This document shows positions 12,011 through 20,515 of a stretch of 64,000 bases of DNA, piece after piece (position 1 is the first letter of the stretch; each line of letters begins with the position of its first letter). Origin of the DNA: Mycolicibacterium phlei (GTDB lineage Bacteria; Actinomycetota; Actinomycetes; Mycobacteriales; Mycobacteriaceae); the NCBI RefSeq assembly GCF_001583415.1, contig NZ_CP014475.1, positions 682,001 to 746,000 of the forward strand. Reading direction: 5' to 3'. The notes beneath the pieces were generated by a model that saw nothing but the letters and a program-made list of their open reading frames with translations, was not told the origin of the DNA and did not search any database. The position numbers were made by a program, and so were the translations under genes.

Positions 12011-12022
12011 CAGTCCGGACTG
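12011..12022. promoter_or_regulatory. probable TetR operator
   Basis: CAGTCCGGACTG is a perfect 12-bp palindrome in the divergent gap between the TetR gene (start 11988) and purM (start 12100). It resembles CAGTCCGGACTG-type TetR operators and lies in AT-rich flanks suited to a promoter. Confidence 0.6.
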
Positions 12023-12085
12023 CTTGTAAGTTCGCCGGGGGCGAGGCGGGCGCCGGTCCGGCTGCCGTGGTGGGGGCGTGAACGG

Positions 12086-12091
12086 TAGCCT
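12086..12091 (+). promoter_or_regulatory. -10 hexamer of a probable leaderless promoter (purM)
   Basis: TAGCCT lies 8 nt before the ATG at 12100. This favours the ATG over the TTG at 12091, which overlaps the hexamer. Confidence 0.4.
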
Positions 12092-12099
12092 TGTTCGCG

Positions 12100-13173
<1,074 letters not shown>

Positions 13174-13176
13174 GGG

Positions 13177-14556
13177 TCACGGCTGCACGTAGAACAGCCG
13201 CTTGTTGACGAACTCCTCGATGCCCAGCGGCCCGAGTTCGCGGCCGAACCCTGACCGTTTGGTGCCGCCGAACGGGATGTCGGCGGCCTCGCTGGACGGG
13301 GTGTTGACGTTGACCATCCCGGCGTCCAGGCGGCTCGCGACCGCCTCGGCGCGGGCGCGGTCGGCGCTCCACACCGACGCCCCGAGGCCGAAGTCGACCG
13401 CGTTGGCCAGCCGGACCGCCTCGTCGTCGCTGTCCACCCGGTACACCACCGCGACGGGGCCGAAGAGCTCCTCGTGGAAGGCCCGCATCTGCGGGGTGAC
13501 ACCGGTCAGCACGGTCGGCTCGAAGTAGGCGCCCGGCCCGTCGAGCAGGGTGCCGCCGGCGTGCACCGTCGCACCTTTGTCGACCGCGTCGCGCACCTGG
13601 GCCAGCAGCAGCTCGGCCGCCCGCCGCGACACCATCGGCGAGTACTCGCCCGGCCCGCCCCGGCTGCCCGGCCGCCGCGGTGTCATCGCGGCCGCGCGGC
13701 GGGCCAGCGCCGCGACGAAGTCGTCGTAGACGTCGGCCATCACGATCATCCGCTTGTTGGCGTTGCAGGCCTGGCCGACGTTCTCGATGCGAAACGTCCA
13801 CGCCGTCTCCGCCGCGGCGTCGGGGTCGTCGGTGTCGAGCACGATGTAGGGGTCGGAGCCGCCCAGCTCGAGCACGACCTTCTTGAGGTTGCGGCCGGCC
13901 TCGGCGGCGACCGCGGAGCCGGCCCGCTCGGAGCCGGTCAGCGAGACGCCGCGGGTGCGGCGGTCGGCGATGATCGCGGCCACCTGCTCATGGGTGGCGA
14001 ACAGGTTCTCGTAGACCCCGTCGGGGACCCCGGCGTCGCGCATGATGTCGGCGATCGCCAGCGCGGACGTCGGGCAGTTCTCGGCGTGCTTGAGGACCAT
14101 CGTGTTGCCGACGATCAGGTTCGGCGCGGCGAAGCGGGCCACCTGGTAGTAGGGGTAGTTCCACGGCATCACGCCGACGATCGGGCCCTGGGCCCGGTAC
14201 TCGATCCGCGCGGTCGGGTGCCCGGGCACGGGGCGGGGGACGATCAGGTCCGGGCCGTGGTCGGCGTAGTAGGTGAAGATGTCGGTGCAGAACTGCGTCT
14301 CACCGAGGCCCTCGACGCGGGCCTTGCCCATCTCGGTCTCGATCAGCGCGGCCAGTTCCTCGGCGCGCTCGGTGAACAGCGCGGCGACCCGGCGGGTGAT
14401 CTGCACCCGCTCCTCGATCGGACGGTCCCGCCACGGCTCGAAGGCGTCCGTCGCCCGCCGCAGGGCCGCCTCGACGTCGGCGTCGGAGGCGAAGGGATAG
14501 GTCCGCACGACCTCGCCGGTGGCGGGGTCGGTCACCTGGTACTGCGGTTGGCCCAT
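13177..14556 (-). CDS. NAD(P)-dependent aldehyde dehydrogenase (succinate-semialdehyde type)
   Basis: A 459-residue ALDH oxidising an aldehyde to its acid. Key motifs: PWNYPYYQ near residue 135, the catalytic Glu in VLELGGSDP and the catalytic Cys in NVGQACNANKRM, and a C-terminal PFGGTKRSGFGRELG. Overall pattern and size fit succinate-semialdehyde dehydrogenase (GabD1-like) proteins. Convergent with purM, 3 bp between stops. Upstream, two TTGTNGACA(A/T) sites suggest control by a GntR-type regulator not encoded next to it. Confidence 0.88.
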   Translation of the reverse strand: MGQPQYQVTDPATGEVVRTYPFASDADVEAALRRATDAFEPWRDRPIEERVQITRRVAALFTERAEELAALIETEMGKARVEGLGETQFCTDIFTYYADHGPDLIVPRPVPGHPTARIEYRAQGPIVGVMPWNYPYYQVARFAAPNLIVGNTMVLKHAENCPTSALAIADIMRDAGVPDGVYENLFATHEQVAAIIADRRTRGVSLTGSERAGSAVAAEAGRNLKKVVLELGGSDPYIVLDTDDPDAAAETAWTFRIENVGQACNANKRMIVMADVYDDFVAALARRAAAMTPRRPGSRGGPGEYSPMVSRRAAELLLAQVRDAVDKGATVHAGGTLLDGPGAYFEPTVLTGVTPQMRAFHEELFGPVAVVYRVDSDDEAVRLANAVDFGLGASVWSADRARAEAVASRLDAGMVNVNTPSSEAADIPFGGTKRSGFGRELGPLGIEEFVNKRLFYVQP

Positions 14557-14591
14557 GCTGGCTGCCTTTCACTCGGCTCACTCGGTCATAG

Positions 14592-14615
14592 TTGTCGACA
14601 TCAGATTGTTGACAA
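14592..14615. promoter_or_regulatory. paired GntR-like operator sites
   Basis: TTGTCGACAT (14592-14601) and TTGTTGACAA (14606-14615) are near-identical, near-palindromic and start 14 bp apart, 36 bp before the aldehyde dehydrogenase ATG. The form resembles FadR/FCD-type GntR sites. The regulator is unknown. Confidence 0.4.
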
Positions 14616-14740
14616 TTATGCGCATGGAGCACCCGCCCGTGACGGGCGGATGCGTTAAAGAGAGGAGCCGACGCTACGGGAGGGCTCGACGGGAGCGCGG
14701 GCGCCGACGATACCGGCCCGGGACCAGCTGAGCGGACAGC

Positions 14741-14917
14741 TCAGCGGCGCCAGTCGTCCTCGTCGGCCCAGTCGTCCAACGAGTCGCCGTTGCGGTCGTC
14801 GGAGGAAGAAGCGCCCGACAGCTCGCGCTGAAGCCGCTCGAAGTCGGTCTGTGGTGAGCTGTACTTGAGCTCACGAGCAACCTTGGTCTGCTTTGCCTTT
14901 GCCCGGCCGCGGCCCAT
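14741..14917 (-). CDS. DUF3073 small acidic protein (Rv0810c type)
   Basis: A 58-residue protein: a basic N-terminus MGRGRAKAKQTKVAREL, a short helix DFERLQREL and a very acidic, Trp-containing tail ending DEDDWRR. This matches the actinobacterial DUF3073 family, always short and of unknown function. The start at 14917 has a GAGGGGGT ribosome binding site. Position between purM and the YgfZ-like gene agrees with Rv0810c. Confidence 0.9.
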   Translation of the reverse strand: MGRGRAKAKQTKVARELKYSSPQTDFERLQRELSGASSSDDRNGDSLDDWADEDDWRR

Positions 14918-15050
14918 GGGGGGACCCCCTCGCGCAATAACGGAGCGGCCCGATTACAGGCGGCTCCGATCTGATCTGTCTTTTATCGTCCTGCCCGACA
15001 GCTTACCGTGCCCCGGTGCGCGGCGCTGGCAGGGCCTCGTCACAGATCGT

Positions 15051-16109
15051 TCAACGCGCTCCGCCGCGCAGCCGTTCCACCGCGATGCGGCCGGCTCCGG
15101 CGACGTCGGGCGGCGGCAGCGTGTCGGCGTCGATGCTGGCGGGCACCCCGTCCACCGTCAGCTCGGTGTCGGCGGGCAGACCCCGCTTGAGCAGCGCAAG
15201 CGCGACCGGTCCCTCGTCGACGTGGTCGACGACGGTGCCCAGCCGGCCGACGGCGCGGCCGCCGGCGAGCACCTGGGCGCCGGGCCCGGGCCGGTCCGCG
15301 GAGCCGTCCAGATGCAGCCGGACCAGCATCCGCGGCGGTTTACCCAGGTTGTGGACGCGGGCGACGGTCTCCTGGCCCCGGTAGCAGCCCTTGTCCAGGT
15401 GCACGGCGCGGCCGATCCAGCCGACCTCGTGCGGGATGGTCCGCTCGTCGGTATCCACCCCCAGGCGCGGGCGCACGGCGGCGACGCGGTGGGCCTCGTA
15501 GGTCCACACCCCGGCGGGCCGCAGCCCGGCGTCGACGAGCCGCTGCCGCCAGCGTTCGGCCTGGTCACGGGGTACAACAAGGTCGACCTGGAGGTCGGTG
15601 CGGCGCAGGAACCCGCCGTCGGGCAGCGCCACCGCACGGTCGATCTCCGGCAGCTCGGCCACCCCCAGCGCCGCGAGCGCACCGGCCTCGGCCACCGCGG
15701 GCCCGAGCAGCGTCAGCACCGCCAGCTCGGCGGTCTCGACCGTGACGTCGGACCAGAACACCATCTTGCGCAGGTACGCGATCAGCGGTTCCCCGCGCCA
15801 CGGTTCGGTGTCCAGATAAGTGACGCCGTCCAGCTCGGTCTGAATCCAGTGATCTTCCACACGTCCCTGGCCGTCGAGGCTCAGATTCTCGGTCACCGCG
15901 CCGTCGGGCAGCTCGCTGACGTGCTGAGACGTCAGGCTGTGCAGCCAGGTCCGGCGGTCGGCGCCGCGCAGCGCGATCACCGCGCGGTGCGAGCGGTCGA
16001 TCACGACGGCCGCGTCGGCGGCGGCCCGCTGCTCGCCGAGCGGGTCGCCGTAGTGCCAGACGGCGCCGGCGTCGGGTCCGGTATCGGGGGCGGGAACAGC
16101 AGCTGACAT
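15051..16109 (-). CDS. ygfZ: folate-binding YgfZ-like protein (Rv0811c type)
   Basis: A 352-residue GcvT-fold protein. The YgfZ signature K-G-C-Y-x-G-Q-E is present in DKGCYRGQETVARVHNLG near residue 245. The family binds tetrahydrofolate and helps Fe-S cluster assembly or repair, especially of radical-SAM tRNA-modifying enzymes. It lacks the full set of catalytic residues of aminomethyltransferases. Divergent from the pabC-like gene; both have -10 elements close to their starts. Confidence 0.9.
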   Translation of the reverse strand: MSAAVPAPDTGPDAGAVWHYGDPLGEQRAAADAAVVIDRSHRAVIALRGADRRTWLHSLTSQHVSELPDGAVTENLSLDGQGRVEDHWIQTELDGVTYLDTEPWRGEPLIAYLRKMVFWSDVTVETAELAVLTLLGPAVAEAGALAALGVAELPEIDRAVALPDGGFLRRTDLQVDLVVPRDQAERWRQRLVDAGLRPAGVWTYEAHRVAAVRPRLGVDTDERTIPHEVGWIGRAVHLDKGCYRGQETVARVHNLGKPPRMLVRLHLDGSADRPGPGAQVLAGGRAVGRLGTVVDHVDEGPVALALLKRGLPADTELTVDGVPASIDADTLPPPDVAGAGRIAVERLRGGAR

Positions 16110-16115
16110 AACCCA

Positions 16116-16121
16116 ACTCTA
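16116..16121 (-). promoter_or_regulatory. -10 hexamer of a probable leaderless promoter (ygfZ-like)
   Basis: On the minus strand TAGAGT lies 6 nt before the ATG at 16109. Confidence 0.4.
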
Positions 16122-16147
16122 CGTTCGGGGACCGGTCGTCCCGCCGC

Positions 16148-16153
16148 TACGCT
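16148..16153 (+). promoter_or_regulatory. -10 hexamer of a probable leaderless promoter (pabC-like)
   Basis: TACGCT ends 8 nt before the ATG at 16162. Confidence 0.38.
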
Positions 16154-16161
16154 GTGAGCCC

Positions 16162-17040
16162 ATGGCTGGCGAACCCGCCGTCGTGGTCACCCTCGACGGG
16201 CAGTTGCACGACCCCTCGGCGCCCCTGCTGCACGCCGACGATCTGGCGGCGGTGCGCGGGGACGGCGTCTTCGAGACGCTGCTGATCCGCGACGGGCGCC
16301 CCTGCCTGCTGGAGAGCCATCTGGCCCGGCTCACCTCCTCGGCGCGGATGACCGATCTGCCCGAGCCCGATCTGGCGCGCTGGCGCGCGGCCGTGGCGGT
16401 CGCCGTGGACGCGTGGGACGGCGGTGAGGCCGCGCTGCGCCTGGTGTACACCAGGGGCCGGGAGAGCGGTTCGGCGCCGACGGCCTACGCGACGATCGCA
16501 CCGCTGCCCGCACGGGTCGCCGAGGTACGCGCCCGCGGACTGTCCGCGCTGACGCTGGCGCGCGGACTGCCCGCCGAGGGCACCGCCGAGATGCCCTGGC
16601 TGCTGGCCGGGGCCAAGACGCTGTCGTACGCGGTGAACATGGCGGCGCTGCGGCACGCCGAACGCCACGGTGCCGGCGACGTGATCTTCGTCGGCTCCGA
16701 CGGCCTGGTGCTGGAGGGTCCGCGCTCGACGGTGGTGATCGCCGCCGAGACCGAGCCCGGCAGCGGCCGGCTCGGCTTCTTCGCCCCGCCGCCCTGGCTG
16801 CCGATCCTGCGCGGCACCACCCAGCAGGCACTGTTCGAGGTGGCCCGCAGCAAGGGCTACGACTGTGACTACCGCGCCCTGCGACCCGCGGACCTGTTTG
16901 CCGCCCAAGGGGTTTGGCTGGTCTCCAGCATCACGCTGGCGGCGCGGGTGCACACGCTGGACGGCAGGCCGCTGCCGCCGAGCCCGCTGGCCGACGAGTT
17001 CGCCGAGCTCGTCGACGCCGCGATCGTCAGCGACCGCTGA
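16162..17040 (+). CDS. pabC: aminodeoxychorismate lyase (class IV PLP enzyme, Rv0812 type)
   Basis: A 292-residue fold-type IV PLP protein. RGDGVFETLLI near residue 35, the PLP-lysine in GAKTLSYAVNM near residue 155 and GLVLEGPRSTVVI match 4-amino-4-deoxychorismate lyases and branched-chain aminotransferases. The product would be p-aminobenzoate for folate. Its divergence with the folate-binding YgfZ-like gene is consistent. D-amino acid or branched-chain aminotransferase activity cannot be excluded from sequence alone. Confidence 0.85.
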   Translation: MAGEPAVVVTLDGQLHDPSAPLLHADDLAAVRGDGVFETLLIRDGRPCLLESHLARLTSSARMTDLPEPDLARWRAAVAVAVDAWDGGEAALRLVYTRGRESGSAPTAYATIAPLPARVAEVRARGLSALTLARGLPAEGTAEMPWLLAGAKTLSYAVNMAALRHAERHGAGDVIFVGSDGLVLEGPRSTVVIAAETEPGSGRLGFFAPPPWLPILRGTTQQALFEVARSKGYDCDYRALRPADLFAAQGVWLVSSITLAARVHTLDGRPLPPSPLADEFAELVDAAIVSDR

Positions 17041-17051
17041 GGCTAAATCGG

Positions 17052-17080
17052 TTGTCGCCGCTGACTTCCGGGAGTACCGT
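17052..17080 (+). promoter_or_regulatory. promoter of a short structured transcript
   Basis: TTGTCG (17052-17057), a 17-bp spacer and TACCGT (17075-17080) make a good sigma-A-type promoter just after the pabC stop. It predicts a start near 17087, about 12 nt before the GGAGG core of a very strong Shine-Dalgarno. Confidence 0.5.
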
Positions 17081-17086
17081 CGCTCG

Positions 17087-17275
17087 TACACAGGGAAGGA
17101 GGTGGTCCGAAAATTGTGTGACTTATGGACTTGTGAGGTGGCTGCGAGCTAGCAGCGCCAGGGGAATGAGCTGACGCTCTTCGCGTCTGCGCGCGCTGGC
17201 GAATTCCCCGCAGCCACCCGGCCCCCGAGCCCCTGCGTCTTGTCCGCCCAGGAGTCACGGCTCGGGGGCCGCTCC
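17087..17275 (+). ncRNA. candidate structured RNA with short ORF (leader or sRNA)
   Basis: The RNA would carry AAGGAGGTGGTCC, a 12-of-13 match to the complement of the 16S 3' end, then a 16-codon frame (17102-17152) ending KLCDLWTCEVAAS. Stems follow: 17137-17146 with 17209-17218 (10 bp, covering the last codons of the frame), 17162-17167 with 17203-17208, a GACGC/GCGTC hairpin at 17173-17187, and a perfect 12-bp stem 17220-17231 with 17259-17270. It could be an attenuating leader for the lipoprotein gene at 17392 or a free-standing sRNA. I do not recognise it as a named RNA. Confidence 0.45.
17102..17152 (+). CDS. possible short peptide with two Cys and one Trp
   Basis: A 16-codon frame ending KLCDLWTCEVAAS. 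The GTG at 17102 lies inside the Shine-Dalgarno, so TTG at 17114 (10 nt after the GGAGG core) is the likelier start, giving 12 residues. The codons include unusual A/T-rich choices (TTA, TGT, AAA), suggesting that the nucleotide sequence is constrained by RNA function. Could be a sensor peptide of an attenuator. Translation is inferred only. Confidence 0.35.
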   Translation: MVRKLCDLWTCEVAAS

Positions 17276-17334
17276 ACATCCGGACCCGGCCAGCATCCGC
17301 GCCTGCTGCGGGCCCGTCGCGTCCGGCCCGAGCC

Positions 17335-17352
17335 CGGATCGGTAGCGATCCG
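17335..17352. repeat. 7-bp inverted repeat before the lipoprotein gene
   Basis: CGGATCG-GTAG-CGATCCG forms a perfect 7-bp hairpin with a 4-nt loop, 40 bp before the ATG at 17392. There is no T-run, so an operator or leader hairpin is more likely than a terminator. Confidence 0.35.
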
Positions 17353-17391
17353 TTGCCTACCAGATCTTGGCGTCGGCGTGCGGGCTGAGCG

Positions 17392-18249
17392 ATGATGCGC
17401 CCCATGTGCCTCGCCAGGACCCTCGGTGTGTTGCTGGCGGCTGCGTTCGCGCTGCCCGCGTGCGCACCCGTCGCCGCGCCGACCGCCCCGCCCCGGCTCG
17501 AGGACTGTCACAAGGACCGGCTGGCCACTCTCTACCAGGGCGTGTTCACGTTCGGCACGGACCAGCCGGTGTACCCCCCGTGGTACATCGGCGACAATCC
17601 CGCCAACGGGGAGGGTTTCGAGGCCGCGCTGGCCTACGCCGTCGCCGACCGGCTCGGCTACCAGCCCGAGGAGGTCCGCTGGGTCCGGGTGCCGTTCAGC
17701 GAGGCGCTGGTGCCCGGCCCGAAGTCGTTCGACGCCAACCTGTCCCAGTTCTCCATCACCGACCAGCGCCGGGCGGCCGTGGACTTCTCGTCGCCCTATT
17801 TCGACGTCAACCAGGCCGTGGTGACCGTGAAGTCCTCACCCGCGGCGCGGGTGCGCACCGTCGACGAGCTCAAGGCGCTGCGGCTGGGCGCGGAGGTCGG
17901 CAGCACCAGCCACACCGCGGCGGTGGCGGTGCACAGCCGCAACCCCGTCGAGGTCTACAACACCACCGGCGACGCCAAGCTGGCGCTGGCCAACGGGGAG
18001 ATCGACGCGCTGGTCGCCGACCTGCCCACCGCGTTCACCGTCGCAGGCGAGCTGCGCGACGGCATGATGGTCGGCCAGCTGCCCCCCGGCGGCGACCAGG
18101 TGGAGCAGTTCGGGGTGGTGCTCGGCAAGGGCAGCCCGCTCACACCGTGCGTGTCCGCGATCATCGAGGAGCTGCGCCGCGACGGCACCCTGGAGCGGCT
18201 CGAGTCGACGTGGCTGGCCGAGGCCGGCCGGGCGCCGGTGCTGACCTAA
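17392..18249 (+). CDS. amino-acid-type ABC transporter solute-binding lipoprotein
   Basis: A 285-residue exported lipoprotein: signal peptide with lipobox LPAC (Cys about residue 24) followed by a family 3 solute-binding domain (TFGTDQPVYPPWYI, FEAALAYAVADRLGY, LSQFSITDQRRAAVDFSSPYF, LGAEVGSTSHTAA). Family members bind polar amino acids or similar small solutes for an ABC importer. No permease or ATPase gene is adjacent, so the partner is elsewhere. Starts at 17392, 17395 or 17404 are possible. The stop overlaps the convergent small lipoprotein gene. Confidence 0.88.
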   Translation: MMRPMCLARTLGVLLAAAFALPACAPVAAPTAPPRLEDCHKDRLATLYQGVFTFGTDQPVYPPWYIGDNPANGEGFEAALAYAVADRLGYQPEEVRWVRVPFSEALVPGPKSFDANLSQFSITDQRRAAVDFSSPYFDVNQAVVTVKSSPAARVRTVDELKALRLGAEVGSTSHTAAVAVHSRNPVEVYNTTGDAKLALANGEIDALVADLPTAFTVAGELRDGMMVGQLPPGGDQVEQFGVVLGKGSPLTPCVSAIIEELRRDGTLERLESTWLAEAGRAPVLT

Positions 18250-18536
18250 CTCGCCGGTCCTGGCGCGAACGACGCGCACGCGGCCATGGCCTCGTGCCAG
18301 GTGTCGGGGTCCACGCCAGAGGGCGGTCCGGCCGGGCCGGGTGCGGCGGGCACCCCGTGCTCGGACAGGCACTGCGCCAGCGAGCCGTGCTCCTTGGGCG
18401 CTTCGGAGGTCGACGGGGGTGCCTGCTCCGCCGTCTCAGAGGGTGACGTCTCAGACGGCGATTCGGACGGCTGCGAGGAGCAGCCCGCCAGCAGTGCGGC
18501 CGCGGCGCAGACCGCGGCGAGGAGACCGGCTCGCAT
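18246..18536 (-). CDS. small Ser/Pro-rich lipoprotein
   Basis: A 96-residue predicted lipoprotein: signal peptide [21 protein letters not shown] with lipobox LAGC, then a low-complexity Ser/Pro/Glu linker and a short C-terminal domain with a Cys pair (LAQCLSEHGVPA and AACASF), plausibly disulfide bonded. The ATG at 18536 overlaps the stop of the nitrobindin gene (ATGA), so it is the last gene of that operon. Function unknown. Confidence 0.78.
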   Translation of the reverse strand: MRAGLLAAVCAAAALLAGCSSQPSESPSETSPSETAEQAPPSTSEAPKEHGSLAQCLSEHGVPAAPGPAGPPSGVDPDTWHEAMAACASFAPGPAS

Positions 18537-19165
18537 CAGCCGATGTACCTCGACAGCCGGGCCGACAGGTGCGGCACCAGGCCGCCGTCGGCGTCGACGC
18601 GTTCCTCGACGTAGCCGAGGTCGCCGCCCTCGATGATGCCGTAGAGGCGCTTGGCGCCGCCGATCAGCACACCGGAGCGGCTGCGGGCCAGCGCATCGGT
18701 GACCAGCTCCCACGACGACTGGTTGAGCGGGCGTCCGTAGAACAGCTCCACGTAGCCGGTGGAGTGCGCCAGCAGCAGTTCGATGGCCTGTGTCTCCTCC
18801 GGGTCGGCGGGGTCGGAGACGAACCGCCAGTAGCCGGTCTCACGCAGCGTGTGCTCGACGTAGTTGCCGTCGTCGTCGATGCGCCACGACTGGGCCTCCC
18901 AGTTGAGGAAGTCGCCGCCGTTGTGCGAGACGATGATCTGCTGCCCGAACCGGTAGTCGCCGTCCGGGCCGCGACCCTCACCCTCACCGCGCCACACGCC
19001 GACCAGCGGGAGCAGCGCCAGCAGCGATTCGCTGAGGTCGGCGCCCTCCCTCAGATTCGCGGTGTCCGGCGGGAACGGAAGGTCGTTGAAGACAGGGATA
19101 TTGCGGCCAGCCGTCTGTTTCGCACGCTCGGCGGCCGCGGCGATCGCTTCGTCGCCAGAAGTCAC
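18536..19165 (-). CDS. nitrobindin-family heme-binding protein (Rv0813c type)
   Basis: A 209-residue FABP-like beta-barrel protein. The nitrobindin motif [14 protein letters not shown] opens the barrel and a C-terminal [11 protein letters not shown] contains the His expected to ligate ferric heme. Mycobacterial nitrobindins isomerise peroxynitrite to nitrate. The N-terminal about 35 residues are an extension. The GTG start at 19165 overlaps the stop of a 32-residue membrane peptide gene (GTGA). Operon: small membrane protein, nitrobindin, lipoprotein. Confidence 0.88.
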   Translation of the reverse strand: MTSGDEAIAAAAERAKQTAGRNIPVFNDLPFPPDTANLREGADLSESLLALLPLVGVWRGEGEGRGPDGDYRFGQQIIVSHNGGDFLNWEAQSWRIDDDGNYVEHTLRETGYWRFVSDPADPEETQAIELLLAHSTGYVELFYGRPLNQSSWELVTDALARSRSGVLIGGAKRLYGIIEGGDLGYVEERVDADGGLVPHLSARLSRYIG

Positions 19166-19260
19166 GACTCGTCGGTGATCAGCCGGTACAGCGCGTACAA
19201 CGCGAACCAGGTAATCACGACAACGGCCGCGACCAGCAGAATCTCAAAGAAGAGGACCAC
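19162..19260 (-). CDS. 32-residue single-span membrane protein
   Basis: GTG start at 19260, reading [14 protein letters not shown] and ending YRLITDES. Almost the whole length is one hydrophobic helix with a short charged C-terminal tail. The stop overlaps the nitrobindin start by 4 bp, which argues that it is translated and coupled. Could be a membrane tether or accessory for the heme protein; not recognised as a named family. Confidence 0.6.
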   Translation of the reverse strand: MVLFFEILLVAAVVVITWFALYALYRLITDES

Positions 19261-19330
19261 GGTTCACCAGTCTAATAGGCGGCGCTGGGCCGGGCGCAGT
19301 GGCCCGGCCCAGCGTCCTGTGGATCTTGAA

Positions 19331-19633
19331 TTAGGCGACCTTGACGTCCACCTCGTGGATCCCCGCACCCTGCGGGGTCACCACGGCGTCGCCGTTGCCG
19401 ACCTTCGACAGCGCCCGCACCGTCCAGGTGCCGGGGGCTGCGAAGAACCGGAAATCGCCGGTGGCCGAGGCGACGACCTCAGCGGTGAACTCGTTGGAGC
19501 TGTCGAGCAGACGCACGAAGGCGCCGCCGACGGCCTGACCCGAGCCGTCCACCACACGGCCGGTGATCACGGTTTCCTTCTCCAGGTCGACGCTGGCGGG
19601 CAACGTCAGTCCTTGCTTCGGTGCAGAGCACAT
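19331..19633 (-). CDS. sseC2: SseC2, DUF1416 protein of the sulfur locus
   Basis: A 100-residue protein MCSAPKQGLTLPASVD..., with a carboxypeptidase-regulatory-like beta-sandwich (GRVVDGSGQAVGGAFVRLLD, FFAAPGTWTVRAL). It lies 5 bp after cysA2, as Rv0814c follows Rv0815c. Function is unknown; it co-occurs with thiosulfate sulfurtransferase. The ATG at 19633 gives the exact length of the M. tuberculosis protein as I recall it. Confidence 0.9.
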   Translation of the reverse strand: MCSAPKQGLTLPASVDLEKETVITGRVVDGSGQAVGGAFVRLLDSSNEFTAEVVASATGDFRFFAAPGTWTVRALSKVGNGDAVVTPQGAGIHEVDVKVA

Positions 19634-19638
19634 ATCCC

Positions 19639-20472
19639 TTAACTTCCCAACTCGATCGGGGCCCCCACCAGGGAGCCGTATTCCGTCCAACTGCCGTCGT
19701 AGTTCTTGACGTTCTTGTGCCCGAGGATCTCCTGCAGCACGAACCAGGTGTGCGAGGAGCGCTCACCGATACGGCAGTACGCGATGGTCTCCTTCTCGCC
19801 GTCCAGGCCGGCCTCGGCGTACAGCTTGGCCAGCTCCTCGTCGGACTTGAAGGTGCCGTCGTCGTTGGCCGCCTTGCTCCACGGGACGTTGATGGCGCCC
19901 GGGATGTGGCCGGGACGCTGGCTCTGCTCCTGCGGCAGGTGAGCCGGAGCGAGGATCTTGCCCGAGAACTCGTCGGGGGAGCGCACGTCGACCAGGTTCT
20001 TCTTGCCGATCGCGTCGATCACCTCGTCGCGGAAGGCGCGGATCGCGTTGTTCGGCGCCTTGGCGGTGTAGGTGGTGGCCGGACGGTTCGGCACCTCCTT
20101 CACCAGCGGACGGCCGTCGAGCTCCCACTTCTTGCGGCCGCCGTCGAGAAGCTTGACGTTCTCGTGGCCGTACAGCTTGAAGTACCAGTAGGCGTAGGCG
20201 GCGAACCAGTTGTTGTTGCCGCCGTACAGGATCACGGTGTCGTCGTTGCTGATGCCCTTCTCCGACAGCAGCTTCGAGAACTGCTGCTGGTCGACGAAGT
20301 CACGCTTGACCGGGTCCTGCAGGTCGGTCTTCCAGTCGATCTTGACGGCGCCCTCGATGTGGCCGGCGTCGTAAGCGCTGGTGTCCTCGTCGACCTCGAC
20401 GAACACGGTGTTCGGTGCGTTGAGATTGCTCTCGGCCCAGTCGGCTGTGACCAGGACGTCGGAGCGTGCCAT
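19639..20472 (-). CDS. cysA2: thiosulfate sulfurtransferase CysA2 (rhodanese)
   Basis: A 277-residue two-domain rhodanese. The N-terminal domain is inactive (DDTVILYGGNNNWFAAYA) and the C-terminal domain has the active-site loop YCRIGERSSHTW, whose Cys carries the persulfide. It transfers sulfane sulfur from thiosulfate to an acceptor, feeding cysteine or cofactor sulfur. Forms a unit with sseC2 downstream and DUF4395 upstream (43-bp gap with AAAGGA binding site). Expression is probably cysteine-responsive through the polycysteine leader at 21085-21156. Confidence 0.95.
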   Translation of the reverse strand: MARSDVLVTADWAESNLNAPNTVFVEVDEDTSAYDAGHIEGAVKIDWKTDLQDPVKRDFVDQQQFSKLLSEKGISNDDTVILYGGNNNWFAAYAYWYFKLYGHENVKLLDGGRKKWELDGRPLVKEVPNRPATTYTAKAPNNAIRAFRDEVIDAIGKKNLVDVRSPDEFSGKILAPAHLPQEQSQRPGHIPGAINVPWSKAANDDGTFKSDEELAKLYAEAGLDGEKETIAYCRIGERSSHTWFVLQEILGHKNVKNYDGSWTEYGSLVGAPIELGS

Positions 20473-20515
20473 GGAGTGAATCCTTTCGGTTGCTTCGGTT
20501 TTCGGGTGTTGACGT

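Noticed and set aside
14674..14937. 87-codon minus-strand frame over the DUF3073 locus
   Set aside because: Out of frame with the real 58-residue DUF3073 gene at 14741-14917.
17041..17391. known riboswitch (cobalamin, SAM, ydaO, glycine)
   Set aside because: None of the conserved cores of these classes can be recognised; only the stems listed are visible.
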